Source: JBBIND01 sp037444075 (GTDB lineage: Bacteria; Acidobacteriota; Terriglobia; Bryobacterales; Bryobacteraceae). Taken from it: a stretch of DNA of 44,053 bases. Both the position numbers and the translations under genes were made by a program. Below, in pieces: positions 1 to 7,886 of the stretch. Below the pieces are notes generated by a model. That model was not told where the DNA came from. It worked only from the letters and a program-made list of their open reading frames with translations, and ran no database searches. Location: positions 1 through 44,053 of the forward strand of contig JBBIND010000030.1 of assembly GCA_037444075.1 (NCBI GenBank), given 5' to 3'. Positions within the stretch are counted from its first letter, which is position 1. Each line of letters starts with the position of its first letter.

Positions 1-2267
1 AACTCGCCCATCCGCGCGAACGGTTCCATCCAATACTTGTCAGAACCGTCGCGGCGCTTGATGCCGAACGTATCGCCGAGCGCCCAGTCCCAATGCAGGC
101 TGCCGCTGTTGGCAGCCGCGAATCCGAGCGCCATCTTGCGCTCGAACAGTCCCAGCGCGTTGATTTCGTCCCACCGCCAGGAGAGGTCCAACCCCCAGGC
201 GGGCTGTACGCCCGTTTCTCCGATGAGGTTGGGAATACCCGGGCGCTTGGCAGCCACTGAGCCCCACAGCAGCGCGTCATCGCGCCACCAGGTATGGTTC
301 GAGGTGAAGTCCACACCCGAATCAGCGTAGAAATGATTTAGCAGGCGGTTGGTGACTCCGCCTTCATCCTGCCCCACGGTGACGGGCTGCTTGCCCCCCG
401 CCGAGCGGATGGCCTGAATCAGCGCGGCGGCCCATTGATTGAAAGCGTCCTGCGCAAAGAGGTTGTAGTCCACGGCGCGGGCGAGCTTGTCATTGCCTTC
501 CCGGGTGAGCGTAAGGTCATCAGCCGCCGGCAGAGGGATACGTCCGAAAGCGGACAGACTCTGCGGGGGGACTCTCCAGGCGCCCGCCAACGCATCGACA
601 CTCGCGTAGCGCTTCTCCAGCCAGCGGTTCCAGGCGGCCAACTCCGTGGGGTCGTCGTTTGGCGTGTTCCCGCGCCACAGCCTGCCGGGGTTCGAAAAGC
701 TGGGTTCGTTGATCAAATCCCAACTGACGTAAGGCACATCCTTGAAGCGGGCCACAATGGACTGAACGTAGTTGCGCTGCGCGCGTATGGAGACAGGGTC
801 CGTATAGGGGTTCGTCCCAGGCCCTCGCTTGAAGGAAGTCTGCCCGGGAAAGCGCTGCACCGTCTGTGGGTCGAAAGCGAAAAATGTGAACTGCACCTGG
901 AGCCCGTGCTGTCCGGCGGAGAGGAGAAAGCCTTCGAGCGCCCGCAGCAGCCGCTCACTGGCCGAGCCCGTGACGCGGTCGAGATAGAACTCGTGGTTCA
1001 GCCAGATGCCCGTGCGCACAAAAGTCACGTTCTGCTGCTTCATCTGGGCAAAGTCGCGCTCCCAACGGTAGGCGTTTCCGGCCAGGCTGCCGCCGGTGAA
1101 AAAGCCCGTGTGATAGACGTCCGTCGAAAAGTAGTTCGTGCCGTAGGGCAGCAGCAGCTGGTTGCCGAGGGCGAAATAGTCACCCTTCACCTGAAGCGTG
1201 GAACCGGATGCCAGCAGTTTCGGGTCCCGCACCCAGAAGCCGGTATGATAGACCTCCCGGACGCGCCCTGAGGCGGGCCAGGTGGCTCGCAAGACATACA
1301 GCCCGGGCTCGAGCCCGCCGGTGAAAGCAGCGTTGGCGGCGAGCACATCGCCCTCGCCGGCCAATTCCTGCGCGGCGACCGCCTCCGTTCCGCGCAGTAG
1401 TTCAAGCCGGACGGAGCCTGTCAGCGCCTGCCCTCGGCGCTGCCCACGCCCGCTGCGCAGGTGCACAACCGCCTGAGGGGTTTCTCCGGCTCCAAGGGCG
1501 GCGTTGTGCACCTCCACCCAAAGCTGCGTAGCGCCGTCGAGCGCATACGCGGCCGCTTCCCCAATCAGGCCAACGCCGTCGGAGGATTCCCAGAAACCGG
1601 GCTGCGGGTCGAAGTTGAGGAATACGTGGCGCGCGCCCCAGAAAGCGCTGCTGGCCTCGACATGGTCCTGACGCGTGACGGCGGCAGCCACTCGGCGCCC
1701 TTCGCTGTTCACCATGTAGCCCATGCCGCGGTAGTTGCCTCCGCCGCGCCCCAGGCCGGCGACGAAAACACGTCTGGCTTTCAACTGCCTGGCATTCAGA
1801 AAGGCGTAGTCCTCGTCCCAGACAAAGCCTTGGAAGTCCTTCTGCGGCGCCTCGTAGGTGTGCCAGACACCAATCAGCCGGCTGTAAGTGTGATCACCTC
1901 TGCGCGGACGGAAACTGCCTGCCTCGCCATCCACGGCAATGTGGAGAGGACGCCCTCCGAGCGTCAGCAGGCTGCCGCCGGATCTCAAAAACTCGTGGAC
2001 TTGGGGCCAGGCGTTGACGGGAAATGCCGACCCGTAGGGCAGGACCAGCAAGTCAGCCTTGGCGAGGATTCCGCCCTGCTGGAGTTGCTTGACGCCGGCA
2101 AACACCGGGTTGTGCGGTTCCAGAGCGCGGGTCAAGACCGCCCGTGAAACGGGTTGGCTTTCCGCAGTCGGGAAACCGCCCTCCCAGAACACGACCACGT
2201 TGGCGGCAGCGGCGCCTGCCAGCCACAACCCGAAACTCAGCCACAAGATTCTCCACCACGATTTCAT
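1..2267 (-). CDS. Secreted clan GH-A glycoside hydrolase, 3' end outside the window
   Basis: Reading the minus strand from the ATG at 2267 gives an open frame of 755 codons with no stop before the window edge, so the C-terminus is missing. The N-terminus (MKSWWRILWLSFGLWLAGAAAA) is a signal peptide. Residues about 25-130 look like the glutamine-amidotransferase-like domain found in many beta-galactosidases. A beta-rich linker follows. From about residue 380 there is a TIM barrel with the clan GH-A hallmarks: WDLINEPSF with acid/base E521, and IGETGVQP with candidate nucleophile E684. By family knowledge this is a retaining glycosidase acting outside the cytoplasm (GH5, GH42 or a related family). 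The substrate cannot be told. It lies 85 nt downstream of tpx on the same strand, with a GC hairpin between. I am confident of the superfamily but not of the GH family. Confidence 0.8.
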   Translation of the reverse strand, partial: MKSWWRILWLSFGLWLAGAAAANVVVFWEGGFPTAESQPVSRAVLTRALEPHNPVFAGVKQLQQGGILAKADLLVLPYGSAFPVNAWPQVHEFLRSGGSLLTLGGRPLHIAVDGEAGSFRPRRGDHTYSRLIGVWHTYEAPQKDFQGFVWDEDYAFLNARQLKARRVFVAGLGRGGGNYRGMGYMVNSEGRRVAAAVTRQDHVEASSAFWGARHVFLNFDPQPGFWESSDGVGLIGEAAAYALDGATQLWVEVHNAALGAGETPQAVVHLRSGRGQRRGQALTGSVRLELLRGTEAVAAQELAGEGDVLAANAAFTGGLEPGLYVLRATWPASGRVREVYHTGFWVRDPKLLASGSTLQVKGDYFALGNQLLLPYGTNYFSTDVYHTGFFTGGSLAGNAYRWERDFAQMKQQNVTFVRTGIWLNHEFYLDRVTGSASERLLRALEGFLLSAGQHGLQVQFTFFAFDPQTVQRFPGQTSFKRGPGTNPYTDPVSIRAQRNYVQSIVARFKDVPYVSWDLINEPSFSNPGRLWRGNTPNDDPTELAAWNRWLEKRYASVDALAGAWRVPPQSLSAFGRIPLPAADDLTLTREGNDKLARAVDYNLFAQDAFNQWAAALIQAIRSAGGKQPVTVGQDEGGVTNRLLNHFYADSGVDFTSNHTWWRDDALLWGSVAAKRPGIPNLIGETGVQPAWGLDLSWRWDEINALGLFERKMALGFAAANSGSLHWDWALGDTFGIKRRDGSDKYWMEPFARMGE

Positions 2268-2315
2268 CTGTTCGCGCTCCTGTCGTGCTGATTGTGTCAG
2301 ACTCCGGACGCGAGC

Positions 2316-2337
2316 GGGCGCCGCCCGTGCGGCGCCC
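2316..2337 (-). terminator. GC hairpin between tpx and the glycosidase gene
   Basis: GGGCGCCGC at 2316-2324 pairs perfectly with GCGGCGCCC at 2329-2337 around a 4-nt loop. It sits between the tpx stop and the start of the glycosidase gene. No T-run follows on the minus strand, so it could slow or partly end transcription, or act as a leader structure, rather than be a classical intrinsic terminator. Confidence 0.4.
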
Positions 2338-2352
2338 CGTGGTGGCCGGATG

Positions 2353-2865
2353 TCAGCCGGCTAAGGACTTTGCTGCCTCCAGAGCAGCATCGTAGTTGGG
2401 ATGGTCGGCCACTTCCTTCACGTACTCTACGTGGCGGATGACGTTGTCTTTGTCGACCACGAAAATGGCGCGGCTGTCCAGGCGCAGTTCCTTGATCATC
2501 GTCCCGTAGGAGAGCCCGAACGATCCGGAGCGATGGTCGGAGAGCATCTTGACGTTGTCAATTCCGAAGGCGCCGCACCACCGCTGCTGCGCAAAGGGCA
2601 GGTCCACGCTGATAGTGTAGATACCCACGCCGGGCAGCTTGGCCGCTGCATCATTGAATCGCTTGGTCTGCGCGTCGCAAATGGGTGTGTCCAGGGACGG
2701 CACCACGCTGAAGATCCTCACACCCTCGCCGGTATCCGCCAGCGTCACTTCCTTCAAGCCGGAATCCACCAACTGGAATTCAGGGGCTTTGTCGCCCGCC
2801 TTCAGTTCGGGTCCCAGCAGCGTCAGCGGGTTTCCTTTCAAAGTCGTCGCACCAGGTCTTTCCAT
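2353..2865 (-). CDS. tpx: Thiol peroxidase (atypical 2-Cys peroxiredoxin Tpx)
   Basis: This 170-residue protein has the usual Tpx length and layout: a thioredoxin fold, the peroxidatic cysteine in SLDTPICDAQTKRF (C63) and the resolving cysteine in QQRWCGAFG (C97), the spacing typical of Tpx. Family knowledge says it reduces hydrogen and alkyl peroxides in the cytoplasm or periplasm using thioredoxin. No signal peptide is visible. The start at 2865 is supported by an excellent ribosome-binding site, AAGGAGG (2870-2876 on the complement), 4 nt before the ATG. It begins 21 nt after the stop of the YyaL-type gene, so the two are probably co-transcribed and may share a thiol-redox role. Confidence 0.95.
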   Translation of the reverse strand: MERPGATTLKGNPLTLLGPELKAGDKAPEFQLVDSGLKEVTLADTGEGVRIFSVVPSLDTPICDAQTKRFNDAAAKLPGVGIYTISVDLPFAQQRWCGAFGIDNVKMLSDHRSGSFGLSYGTMIKELRLDSRAIFVVDKDNVIRHVEYVKEVADHPNYDAALEAAKSLAG

Positions 2866-2886
2866 AGTTCCTCCTTGTAGATGAAG

Positions 2887-4998
2887 TTATTTCAGTAGCT
2901 TGTCCAGTTCGGCCGGGTCGGTCAGTGGAGCCCGGCAGGTGAAGTCCTCACAAACGTAGGCCGCGGTCCTCCCCTCAACGGGACCCATCGAAGCGGCCGC
3001 CGGAAGACACTCTTCCAGCAGTTGGCGAATCTCAGCGGAGTCTAACAGCAGCACCGTGTACCGCGGCAGGAAACGGCGCCGGATGACTCCCAGCAAAGCC
3101 TGCGTTTCAGGCGCGTGCCTGTCACCCGCCAGAACGATTTGCCTGCCACCGGATAGCCACGAGTCCAATGCCGCCAGCATCAGGGGCATGCTCTCCGGCA
3201 TGGCGCGCAGGCGCGAGGCGATGGCTCTCAGCGCGCGCCCGGCAGCCTCGGTGTAGACCTCTCTCCCCGTCAGGCGGCCCAGTTGCAGCAGCGCGCCAAT
3301 CGCGACGGAATTGCCGGAGGGTTCAGCGCCGTCGTAATCGTCCTTGGAGCGGACGATCATGTGCGGGTCACCCTCCGCCGTGCTGTAGAAACCACCGCTT
3401 TCCTTATCTTCGAAGCGCGCGAGAAGCTGATCGCCGAACGTGATGCCGAGCCGCAACCATTCCGGCTCGAAGGAACTGCCGTACAGATCCAGCAGCGCTT
3501 TCAGGAAACAGGCGTAGTCATCCAGGAAGCCGGGAACCGCCTTTTCGCCATCGCGATAGCGGCGGAACAACGTCCCGGTACCCGGCTCGCTCAGATGAGT
3601 CAGCACGAAGCGCGCCGCGCGCTCAGCCGCCTCAAGGTAGCGCGGCTCGCCGCACACTCTGGCGGCCAACGCAAAGGCGGAGATCATCTGCGCATTCCAG
3701 GATGCCAGCAGCTTGTCATCACAGCCGGGACGCGGGCGGCGTCCGCGCGCCTCCAGCAGCGTCGCCCGGGCGCGTTCGAGTGCTTCCCGTATCGTGTCTT
3801 CAGGCGCGTCGGCTCCGGCAGACAGTTCCTGCAGCTCGCAAGCTTCGTAAAGGATGTTCTTGCCGGTGAATTCCCCGTGCGGATCAGCGGCCACGTTGCC
3901 GCCGGCTTTCACTCCGTAGCGGCGGCTGAACCACTCCGCCGCGGGCTCGCCGAGCAGTTGCCGGATTTCGTCCTGAGTCCAGACGTAGAAGGCGCCTTCG
4001 CCGGAAACTTTGGGATTGGCGGCGTCCACCACGCTGTCCGCGTCTTCGGCCGAGTAGAAGCCTCCCTCGGGGTGCGTCATGCCCTCGAGCACATAGTCAA
4101 GCACGCCGCGCGCCACATCCGCGTATCGTTGCCGCCCGCTTAGCTGATAAGCCTCGAGGTAAGCCGCGGTCAGTTGCGCCTGGTCGTACAGCATCTTTTC
4201 GAAATGCGGCACGTGCCAGCGCTCATCAACGGCGTAACGGTGAAAGCCGCCGCCCAGATGGTCGTGAATCCCGCCGCGGGCCATGGCTTCGAGTGTCTTG
4301 AGCACCATGTCGAGGGCTTCCGGGTTGCCGCTGCGGGCGTGGTAGCGCAGCAGGAAACTCAGCACTACCGGGCGGGGAAATTTCGGCGCCTGTCCGAAGC
4401 CGCCGTGGCGAACATCAAAGGTTCTGCGGAAGGCGTAGAAGCCCGACTCCAGTTCGCCCTCGTCGAACCAACCTCCGCCGTTGGTGGAAGGCGCCAGAAC
4501 GCGCCGGAGCACTTCCACGGCTTTCTCACCTGTCTGGAAAATCTGCGCCCGGTCCGTCGCCCAGGCGTGGGCAAGGCGGGCCAGCACGGACTTGAATCCG
4601 GGCCGCCCATAACTGTCCGCGGGAGGAAAGTAAGTTCCACCGTAGACGGGCATAAGCTCCGGGGTTAGCCAAACTGAGAGGGGCCAGCCGGCGGCGCCCG
4701 TGGTGGCCTGCACATAGGCCATGTACACGCGGTCCACGTCCGGACGCTCTTCCCGATCCACTTTGATGGGCACGAAATGGCGGTTCAGGAGCTCCGCCGT
4801 ATCCGGATCCTCGAAGGACTCGCGCTCCATCACGTGGCACCAGTGACAGGTCGAGTAGCCGATGCTCAGAAAGATGAGTTTGTCCCGGCCCTTCGCCGCA
4901 GTGAAGGCTTCTTCGCCCCAAGGCCGCCAATCGACGGGATTGTGGGCGTGCTGGAGCAAGTACGGGCTTCTCTCCCTGATGAGCTGATTGGTATGCAT
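2887..4998 (-). CDS. YyaL/DUF255 family thioredoxin-domain protein
   Basis: This 703-residue protein has the typical architecture of the YyaL / spermatogenesis-associated protein 20 family. An N-terminal thioredoxin-like domain (about 1-165) carries the redox motif CHWCH (C51-C54) and the conserved region KVDREERPD. It is followed by a long alpha/alpha-barrel region resembling six-hairpin glycosidases and GlcNAc epimerases (about 180-600; conserved DYDGAEPSGNS near 565). No signal peptide is seen, so it is probably cytoplasmic. Its biochemical function is not established. Length agrees with the family. The start is the first ATG giving the conserved N-terminus NQLIRERSPYLLQHAHNPVDW in almost full. 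It is upstream of tpx in a probable two-gene unit and divergent from the MoxR gene. Confidence 0.9.
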   Translation of the reverse strand: MHTNQLIRERSPYLLQHAHNPVDWRPWGEEAFTAAKGRDKLIFLSIGYSTCHWCHVMERESFEDPDTAELLNRHFVPIKVDREERPDVDRVYMAYVQATTGAAGWPLSVWLTPELMPVYGGTYFPPADSYGRPGFKSVLARLAHAWATDRAQIFQTGEKAVEVLRRVLAPSTNGGGWFDEGELESGFYAFRRTFDVRHGGFGQAPKFPRPVVLSFLLRYHARSGNPEALDMVLKTLEAMARGGIHDHLGGGFHRYAVDERWHVPHFEKMLYDQAQLTAAYLEAYQLSGRQRYADVARGVLDYVLEGMTHPEGGFYSAEDADSVVDAANPKVSGEGAFYVWTQDEIRQLLGEPAAEWFSRRYGVKAGGNVAADPHGEFTGKNILYEACELQELSAGADAPEDTIREALERARATLLEARGRRPRPGCDDKLLASWNAQMISAFALAARVCGEPRYLEAAERAARFVLTHLSEPGTGTLFRRYRDGEKAVPGFLDDYACFLKALLDLYGSSFEPEWLRLGITFGDQLLARFEDKESGGFYSTAEGDPHMIVRSKDDYDGAEPSGNSVAIGALLQLGRLTGREVYTEAAGRALRAIASRLRAMPESMPLMLAALDSWLSGGRQIVLAGDRHAPETQALLGVIRRRFLPRYTVLLLDSAEIRQLLEECLPAAASMGPVEGRTAAYVCEDFTCRAPLTDPAELDKLLK

Positions 4999-5233
4999 AG
5001 CGCTGCGCCCCTCTGGCCGACGCTGTGAGAACCTTACACCATCCTACCGTACAGTCCACCGGGGGGAGTGCTGTATGCTCACACTCTGTCGACCAACTAA
5101 GTGATGCGTCTGCGTGCCGCCGGGATTCAACGTCCGCTCACGGCTTGCTGGCAGCCGCATCGGGCGGAAAGATGGACGCATTCGGGCGGTGGAGTGCGCG
5201 GGCGTGGCTCAATTCACGCACAATAGTAGAAGT

Positions 5234-6061
5234 ATGGTCGTCGAAATTGAAGGCGTGCAGCTTCACCTGGCGCACCCGGACGAGTTGCCGGTCCGCTGGG
5301 TAGGCCAGGAAGAAGTCATGCGGCAACTGCTGGCAGCCTGGCTGGTGCTGGAACCTCGCGACGTACCGATGAATCCGCGGCTGCTGGGGAAGCCGGGCGT
5401 CGGCAAAACCACGCTGGCTTACGCCGCCGCGCAGCGGCTCGGACGAGACGTTTACATCATGCAGGCGACCGTGGACACACGCCCCGAGGACCTGCTGGTG
5501 ACGCCCGTGATTGAGGGTCCGGGCAAGCTGCGTTACGTGGCTTCACCGCTGCTGACGGCCATGATCCGCGGGGGCGTGGCCATTCTCGACGAAGGCAACC
5601 GCATGAGCGAGAAAAGCTGGGCCAGCCTTGCCCCGTTGCTCGACGCGCGCCGCTATGTCGAGTCCATCGTGACCGGTATCAAGATCAGGGCGCATCCGCA
5701 GTTCAGGCTGGTGGCTACCATGAACGACGATGCCTCCACATTCGATCTGCCGGAGTACATCCATTCCCGCCTTCAGCCGCAGATCCTCATCGACTTTCCC
5801 GAACGAGAAGAAGAACTCGAGATCCTGCGAGAGAACCTGCCGTTCGGCGAAGAGGAAGTGCTCAATTACGTCACCGATTTCCTGCAACAGGCGCACCTCG
5901 CCGACGAGCGGTACACCGTGCGCGACGGCCTGAACATCGCGCGCTTCGCCATGAAGCTGGAACACGTCTCCAACGGCAGCATACGCCGGCGGGCCGCGCT
6001 GCGTACGGCCATCCTGGAGACGCTGGGCGAAGAAGCTTTGCGCTATGTCCCAAGAGCCTGA
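5234..6061 (+). CDS. MoxR-family AAA+ ATPase
   Basis: From the ATG at 5234 this is a 275-residue single-domain AAA+ protein. It has a Walker A motif GKPGVGKT (52-59), a Walker B motif VAILDEGNR (D119, E120), sensor 1 in LVATMND, and the MoxR-like lid helices at the C-terminus. MoxR proteins are chaperone-like ATPases that usually activate or insert cofactors into partner proteins, often together with a VWA-domain protein. Here no VWA gene is adjacent. The partner is the 609-residue protein whose ATG lies inside the last codons of this gene (17-nt overlap), so translation is very likely coupled. An in-frame extension back to a GTG at 5114 exists but adds a low-complexity stretch without homology, so the ATG at 5234 was chosen. 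No good Shine-Dalgarno precedes it. Confidence 0.85.
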   Translation: MVVEIEGVQLHLAHPDELPVRWVGQEEVMRQLLAAWLVLEPRDVPMNPRLLGKPGVGKTTLAYAAAQRLGRDVYIMQATVDTRPEDLLVTPVIEGPGKLRYVASPLLTAMIRGGVAILDEGNRMSEKSWASLAPLLDARRYVESIVTGIKIRAHPQFRLVATMNDDASTFDLPEYIHSRLQPQILIDFPEREEELEILRENLPFGEEEVLNYVTDFLQQAHLADERYTVRDGLNIARFAMKLEHVSNGSIRRRAALRTAILETLGEEALRYVPRA

Positions 6062-7874
6062 CGCTACGGCTTCGGTAGCCGGCAGTCTGAAGCGAGGCCG
6101 CTTCACGTATCTGCCTGTAGCGCCCGGACGGCTGGAGTTCAGCGCCGAAGTACGCCGCCTGATCTTGCGGGACCGCCCGCAAGTGGTGGCCGTGGAACTG
6201 CCGGACTTCCTCCGGGAGGCGTGCCTGAAGGCCGTTGAGAGGCTGCCGGAGATGTCCGTGCTCGTCTACCCGGACGAAGCTGAGGACAGCGGGATCTTCG
6301 TGCCTGTCGAGCCGGCGGACCCGTTCATTGAAGCCGTCCGCAGCGGCACTGAAGCCGGAGCGGAGATTCTGTTCGCCGAACCCGGCCTCGGGGCGCGGCC
6401 CCACCTCCCGGACGCGGTTCCTGATCCCTACTCGCTGCGTTTCCTCGGCATCGAAAAGTACGTTGAACTCTACCGTGTGCATCGCCTGGAGCGCGGCGAC
6501 GCCATCGCCGGCCACGCCGCCGGCATGGCCTGGAAGATCCAAGGCGCGGACCCCTTGGCGAACGTGCTGGTGGTTGTTTCGCTCAACCTGCTCGACGCGC
6601 TGCTCGACGCGATGGAGATTCCGCAGGATGCGCCCCCGGCACGGCGGCGCCACGCGGCCGTGGAGCTCTTCAACCCGCACCCTGACTGCCTGGCCGAGAT
6701 CACCACCGAGTATCCGTTCCTCCAGGAACGTTACGAACTTCACCGCCGTCAGCCCGAGCGTGACGAATTACTGGAGCGGCCGCGCGTTCAACTCGAGCTG
6801 TACCGTCAGGCGGAGCGCTCCTACGTCGAGAACACCGGCGATACGATGACGCATTGGCAGCGCCGTTTGCTGGCCCGCTACACGCGCAACCTTGCCCTGT
6901 CGGGTTCCTCTCTTACCGCGGGGCTGTTTGACCTCACCGTGGCGGCGCGTTCGATCGTGGACGACAACTTCGCCTGGGACGTTTGGCAAACCGCCAACAG
7001 CTACCGCTGGCAACAGGAAACCACCGAGCCTGAAACGTTGAATCTCTCGGGCGAGCATGTGTGGTTGAATACGCGCCGCCTGCGTTTGCGCCGCCGGCTT
7101 CCCCGCCCCAAGCGCCGCCTGCGCCCTGCCGGGCTGAAAGCCCGTCCCAAGGAGAAAGAGCCGGGCGAGTGGGCGCGGCAACTGGACGGCAACTCGATCT
7201 GCTCCTATCCGCCCGAAGACCTGGCGATTGAAGAATACGGGCGCTGGTTGAAGCGTTCCGTGCACCGCTTGATCTCGCAGGAGCGCCTGCGCGTGGAGCC
7301 ATTCACCACCAGCCTGCTCGACGGCATCGATATCCGTGAGACCATCCGCAACTGGCACGAGAACAAGATCTATGTCCGGCAGTGTGAGAAAGCCCAAGGG
7401 GAAGTGGGCGCCGTGGTCGTGATCTTCGATGAGGATCGCGAGGACCGCTACAGTTACCTCACTACGTGGCTCGGAGAGCATCAGAACGAATCGGACATGG
7501 CCTTCTACTCCACGGACCCGTTCGCGCACCCGGTGGGTCCCGGGGTCGGACGCGCCGAATACGGCGGTTTCCTGATGACGCTGCCGCCACGCCGGTTGTT
7601 CGACGTTTGGGGAGACCCGGACTACACGTTCGCGGAAACCAAGCCGGAACGCCTGCTGCTGGCCGCTCTGGATTACTCCCTCCAGAAGCACGTCGTGTAC
7701 GCCGCGCCCAAGCCGCCGCGCTCGGTGTTCCGCACCATTGCCGCCCGCCTGGACCGGTCCATCCTCTATGTGCCGCTCGGGCAGCTTTCCCCTTCGCGCC
7801 TCAAGAAGATCCGCGTGGTGCACGTGCTGGACAGCTATGAGCGGCGCAAGACGGCCAAGGAATACATCTGGTAG
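6045..7874 (+). CDS. Uncharacterised 609-aa MoxR partner, weak TraB/DUF5682-like N-terminus
   Basis: I do not recognise this protein with certainty. No signal peptide or membrane segment is seen. Residues about 15-75 (around RDRPQVVAVELPDFLREAC) form alternating strands and helices that recall TraB/ChaN-like proteins. They also recall DUF5682, a family I remember as a frequent neighbour of MoxR ATPases; this likeness is by eye only. The middle is helical and includes QAERSYVENTGDTMTHWQRR. A strongly basic linker at roughly 345-375 (RLRLRRRLPRPKRRLRP) may bind nucleic acid or simply be flexible. The C-terminal half holds conserved-looking stretches such as PFTTSLLDGIDIRETIRNW, EVGAVVVIFDEDREDRYSY and EYGGFLMTLPPRR. 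It overlaps the MoxR gene by 17 nt, so it is probably its client or effector. It ends 12 nt from the convergent cobA/hemD gene. Confidence 0.75.
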   Translation: MSQEPDATASVAGSLKRGRFTYLPVAPGRLEFSAEVRRLILRDRPQVVAVELPDFLREACLKAVERLPEMSVLVYPDEAEDSGIFVPVEPADPFIEAVRSGTEAGAEILFAEPGLGARPHLPDAVPDPYSLRFLGIEKYVELYRVHRLERGDAIAGHAAGMAWKIQGADPLANVLVVVSLNLLDALLDAMEIPQDAPPARRRHAAVELFNPHPDCLAEITTEYPFLQERYELHRRQPERDELLERPRVQLELYRQAERSYVENTGDTMTHWQRRLLARYTRNLALSGSSLTAGLFDLTVAARSIVDDNFAWDVWQTANSYRWQQETTEPETLNLSGEHVWLNTRRLRLRRRLPRPKRRLRPAGLKARPKEKEPGEWARQLDGNSICSYPPEDLAIEEYGRWLKRSVHRLISQERLRVEPFTTSLLDGIDIRETIRNWHENKIYVRQCEKAQGEVGAVVVIFDEDREDRYSYLTTWLGEHQNESDMAFYSTDPFAHPVGPGVGRAEYGGFLMTLPPRRLFDVWGDPDYTFAETKPERLLLAALDYSLQKHVVYAAPKPPRSVFRTIAARLDRSILYVPLGQLSPSRLKKIRVVHVLDSYERRKTAKEYIW

Positions 7875-7886
7875 CCGCAAGCCGGC

